NCBI GenBank assembly: GCA_964544865.1
Contig: CAZJDV010000099.1
Location: 1-8,060, forward strand
DNA length: 8,060 bases
From: CAZJDV01 sp964544865
Lineage (GTDB): Bacteria > Chloroflexota > Dehalococcoidia > Lucifugimonadales > CAJWER01
Reading direction: 5' to 3'
Positions 6,213 through 8,060 of the stretch are shown here, piece after piece. Each line of letters starts with the position of its first letter. Within the stretch, counting starts at the first letter, position 1. The position numbers and the translations under genes are program-made. The notes below the pieces were generated by a model, which had not been told where the DNA came from, did not search any database, and worked only from the letters and a program-made list of their open reading frames with translations.

Positions 6213-6244
6213 CCCCCCTTCGTCAAAAGGGGGCTTGGGGGGGA
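6213..6244 (-). repeat. distal inverted repeat of the DUF559 unit, encoding its C-terminus
   Basis: CCCCCTT (6214-6220) pairs with AAGGGGG (6227-6233) around six bases. On the minus strand the repeat is read as codons NPPQAPF followed by TGA (6223-6225), so it gives the nuclease its last residues and stop. The second half, GCTTGGGGGGGATT, is the inverse of the other end. Confidence 0.75.
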
Positions 6245-6567
6245 TTACCCTCCAGCGATTCCGAAACCACCCGGAGATTATCGAACCGGAGAACCCACAG
6301 ACTCTCGGACGCGAGGTAGGCATCCCTGTCTGAATCCATAGATGCATGCTCACTGCCCATGTGCCGAGACCCGTCCACCTCGACGCCTATCCTAGCCTTT
6401 GGACCGTAGAAGTCCACGATGTAGTCGCCGAGAGGCTTCTGTCTGCAAAACTGGACTGACCGGACCTGCTTCCGGCGCCACCGCGCCCACAGAGCCCGTT
6501 CAGCGTCGGTCATCTGGGAGCGGAGGCGCCGCTCATTCCCCTTCAGCTTGGGGTTGTATCTGATCAC
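6223..6567 (-). CDS. DUF559 endonuclease (Vsr-like, PD-(D/E)XK fold)
   Basis: The 114-residue protein matches DUF559 closely: IRYNPKLKGNERRLRSQMTDAERALWARWR (2-31), QFCRQKPLGDYIVDFY (39-54), KARIGVEVDGSRH (57-69), RDAYLASESLWVLRFDNLRV (81-100). D52, E63 and D65 plus H69 are the likely metal and catalytic residues of this Vsr-like nuclease fold. The family usually has 10-20 more residues in a closing helix after the LEG position. Here that helix is replaced by NPPQAPF, coded by the flanking repeat. The GTG start (6565-6567) lies seven bases after AGAGGG, itself part of the other repeat. An ATG two bases upstream, in another frame, meets TGA at once. Family members are often found singly among such repeats. 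The biological role is undemonstrated; mobility or DNA repair are possibilities. Confidence 0.86.
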   Translation of the reverse strand: MIRYNPKLKGNERRLRSQMTDAERALWARWRRKQVRSVQFCRQKPLGDYIVDFYGPKARIGVEVDGSRHMGSEHASMDSDRDAYLASESLWVLRFDNLRVVSESLEGNPPQAPF

Positions 6568-6571
6568 ATCA

Positions 6572-6603
6572 AATCCCTCTAAGCCCCCTTTTTCAAAGGG
6601 GCT
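6572..6603 (-). repeat. proximal inverted repeat of the DUF559 unit, hairpin carrying the ribosome-binding site
   Basis: On the minus strand AGCCCCTTT (6595-6603) can fold with AAAGGGGGCT (6582-6591), with one bulged base and a three-base loop. AGAGGG (6575-6580) follows and serves as the Shine-Dalgarno site of the nuclease. The hairpin may also end transcripts from the reductase gene upstream, which would keep nuclease expression low. Confidence 0.72.
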
Positions 6604-6693
6604 ACAGAGCGAGTTCGCCCGTGCCGATTCTCAAAGACTTTTCAAGGGCGTGATGGCGACTATGCCAGGAGCAGGCCTCACTCCACGCGTGAC

Positions 6694-7218
6694 TTACGCC
6701 TGGGCCTTTGCGAGTCGCCACTGGGTGAGACCGGTGGGGAAGGTCTCGCAGCCGACGGTCTCGAAATGTTCGCCCCTGGCGCCAGGGGCGAACAGGGAGA
6801 TGCCCTCCCCAAGCGCTAGAGGAAAAACGGTCAGAATGATTTCGTTGATGAGGCCCTCATTCAGCATTGTGGTATTGACCTGTCCGCCGCCGATAAGCCA
6901 GATGTCTTCGCCGGTCTGGCCCTTGAGAGAGCGAACGAAGGACGCGATGTCACCTGACACGGATTTCACGTAGGGTGTACCCGGAGCGAGGGCGCTCCTG
7001 GTGAAGACATAGTTCGTCTTTTCCGCATAGGGGAACTCGTCGGCAGTGAGTGCCAGGCCATACGTGGAGTTGCCCATCAGGGTCGTATCTAAGGATGCGT
7101 AGAACTCCCGGTAGCCGTAGTCGAGGTCGCCCCCGGTCTCGAGCCAGTCGATCTCGTCGTTGGGGCCGGCGACGTAGCTGTCCAGGGTCGAGGCGATATA
7201 CAACTTCAGCTTCCTCAC
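6694..7218 (-). CDS. dihydrofolate reductase-like / RibD C-terminal domain protein (YyaP/YwjB type)
   Basis: The 174-residue protein has the RibD-C/DHFR-like fold, an NADPH-dependent reductase family whose small stand-alone members mostly lack a known substrate. Family blocks in order: KLKLYIASTLDSYVAGPNDEIDWL (3-26), DTTLMGNSTYGL (44-55, pterin/NADPH loop region), TNYVFTRS (68-75), DIWLIGGGQVNTTMLNEGLINEIILTVFPLALGEGISLF (104-142, with the GGG cofactor loop) and the closing strand ETFPTGLTQWRLAKA. Length is normal. The GTG start (7216-7218) follows GGAAGGG by seven bases; the nearby ATG hits TGA at once. It follows the mannonate dehydratase by 26 bases and is probably cotranscribed. A 28-bp perfect palindrome (6767-6794) lies inside its coding sequence. 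A link to the sugar genes is not obvious. Confidence 0.87.
   Translation of the reverse strand: MRKLKLYIASTLDSYVAGPNDEIDWLETGGDLDYGYREFYASLDTTLMGNSTYGLALTADEFPYAEKTNYVFTRSALAPGTPYVKSVSGDIASFVRSLKGQTGEDIWLIGGGQVNTTMLNEGLINEIILTVFPLALGEGISLFAPGARGEHFETVGCETFPTGLTQWRLAKAQA
6767..6794. repeat. 28-bp perfect palindrome inside the reductase gene
   Basis: The half-site TGTTCGCCCCTGGC (6767-6780) is followed immediately by its exact reverse complement (6781-6794), with no spacer. It encodes part of LFAPGARGEHF near the reductase C-terminus, a loop where relatives typically show something like LFPG. It could be a palindromic repeat inserted in frame, or chance in GC-rich coding DNA. Confidence 0.85.
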
Positions 7219-7244
7219 ATCTCGTCCCTTCCTGAATTAAGGTC

Positions 7245-8060
7245 TCATCCCCCACTCTCCTTGGCCACCGCCTCGATCATGGCCTGGATGTAGCCGTTGG
7301 CGAATGCGCGTCCGCGGTGGCCCCACGGCGTGTCCTGGAACGTCTGCGGCACGTGGTCGTCGATGAAGAAGCCGTCGAATCCCACCTCATGATAGATCTT
7401 CATGGCCTTGTACATGTCCACGTAGCCGGTGTTGATGAACTCCTCGTGGAAGGTGGGGACCTGAGCGGACACATTGCGGAAATGCACGTATAGTATCTTG
7501 CGACGCTCCCCGAAGTAGCGGATCATCTCGTAGATGTCGTCGCCCTCCATCTCCGAGAACGTGCCCTGGCAGAACTCGATTCCGTTGGAGTCCGACGGGT
7601 AGATCTCGATGAGACGTTTGTACGAATCGAAGCTGCGCATCACCATGGGGAGGCCGCCCAGGGTCTTCACCGGCGGGTCGCACGGGTGAATCCCGAGGCG
7701 AATTCCCTCCTCCTCGGCGATTGGGGTGATGATCTTGATCCAGTAGTCCAGGTTCTCCCAGACCTCCTCCTCGGTGAACTCCCGGCTGTGGGTCATGGGC
7801 AGCTTCCTGGCTTCATCGTAGTCGAAAGCGGAGGCGATGGCGTCGCAGCGGATGGACGCGGGGGTGGTGCGCCACACGCTCGAAGGCATCCAGTGGTACC
7901 CAAACACCGGTATTCCCGCCCGAGCGATGTTTCGGATGCTGAATATCATGTTCTCGATCTGCTCGTCGCGTTTTGGCCCGCCGAGCATCACCTGGTCGTA
8001 GAACGTCGTCGGCACGTTCTCCAGGGCCGACAGCTTCAGCCCGTACTGCTCGACCGACAG
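7245..8060 (-). CDS. uxuA: mannonate dehydratase-like protein (UxuA family), 5' end beyond the window
   Basis: UxuA dehydrates D-mannonate to 2-keto-3-deoxygluconate in hexuronate breakdown, using a Mn-type metal in a TIM barrel. The 271 codons present are open to the right edge; the first residues are LSVEQYGLKLSALENVPTTFYDQ, so only a short N-terminal part is missing. Metal ligands seen in known UxuA structures can be matched: His in GIHPCDPP, Cys in GIEFCQGTF, His in ILYVHFRNV and Asp-His in FFIDDHVPQ. The usual HPDDPP reads HPCDPP here. VFGYHWMPSSVWRTT and the closing GRAFANGYIQAMIEAV are also family-like. TGA is at 7245-7247, 26 bases before the reductase start. Diverged members may act on other sugar acids, so mannonate is a best guess. 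Confidence 0.83.
   Translation of the reverse strand: MSVEQYGLKLSALENVPTTFYDQVMLGGPKRDEQIENMIFSIRNIARAGIPVFGYHWMPSSVWRTTPASIRCDAIASAFDYDEARKLPMTHSREFTEEEVWENLDYWIKIITPIAEEEGIRLGIHPCDPPVKTLGGLPMVMRSFDSYKRLIEIYPSDSNGIEFCQGTFSEMEGDDIYEMIRYFGERRKILYVHFRNVSAQVPTFHEEFINTGYVDMYKAMKIYHEVGFDGFFIDDHVPQTFQDTPWGHRGRAFANGYIQAMIEAVAKESGG

Larger units (their letters stand above)
6211..6603 (-). mobile_element. DUF559 endonuclease gene flanked by inverted palindromic repeats (candidate mobile or REP-like unit)
   Basis: Two G/C-run repeats lie in opposite orientation at each end of one gene. The low-coordinate copy (6213-6244), reverse complemented, matches the high-coordinate copy (6572-6601): each shows AATCCC, then AAGCCCCCTTTT exactly, then AAGGGG. 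Each copy is also its own hairpin. The unit is about 390 bases. No target-site duplication is visible. CCCCCTTT..AAAGGGGG-type repeats near DUF559 genes are known to me from other bacterial genomes. That they move together is inference. Confidence 0.55.

Noticed and set aside
1..8060. CRISPR array, tRNA or rRNA genes
   Set aside because: No regularly spaced direct repeats, tRNA cloverleaf or rRNA-like segments were seen by eye on either strand.

Overview
The window is about 60% GC and densely coding. It has strong Shine-Dalgarno sites, frequent GTG starts and short gaps, so it is bacterial chromosome. The gene mix suggests an uncultured environmental lineage that handles many carbohydrates, such as Chloroflexota (SAR202-like), Poribacteria, Latescibacteria or Planctomycetota. 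That placement is inference from gene content only. The mix is a barrel-type putative glycoside hydrolase, a Gfo/Idh/MocA oxidoreductase, a UxuA-like mannonate dehydratase, an AP-endonuclease-2-type sugar isomerase remnant and a DUF559 nuclease.

Layout, left to right. All genes but one are on the minus strand, so transcription mostly runs right to left. Positions 1-53 look like one end of an IS3-like insertion sequence (weak call). 157-711 is a sugar isomerase/epimerase pseudogene with an in-frame TAG at 427-429 and loss of family resemblance near 157. 761-1270 is a YbaK/ProX-type aminoacyl-tRNA deacylase whose stop codon lies in the loop of a 14-bp hairpin. 1348-1373 is a strong terminator hairpin for the glycine-rich RRM protein at 1465-1803, which has its own leader and a putative promoter. 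1966-3042 (Gfo/Idh/MocA oxidoreductase) and 3081-4667 (barrel-type putative glycoside hydrolase) form a two-gene operon read from a promoter near 4716. A divergent promoter near 4783 serves the only plus-strand gene, a small membrane protein (4838-5311). That gene converges on a left-handed beta-helix acyltransferase (5343-6083). 6223-6567 is a DUF559 endonuclease gene framed by inverted, self-palindromic repeats. 6694-7218 is a RibD/DHFR-like reductase carrying a perfect 28-bp palindrome. 7245 to the right edge is a UxuA-like mannonate dehydratase that lacks only its N-terminus.

How the genes may work together: the hydrolase and oxidoreductase pair, together with the mannonate dehydratase and the isomerase remnant, fits catabolism of plant or algal uronates or oxidised sugars. 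No substrate can be read from the sequence. The most unusual structure is the DUF559 unit at about 6211-6603. One terminal repeat supplies the ribosome-binding site. The other supplies the last seven codons and the stop. The gene and repeats therefore look like one compact unit, possibly a palindrome-repeat element travelling with its own nuclease.
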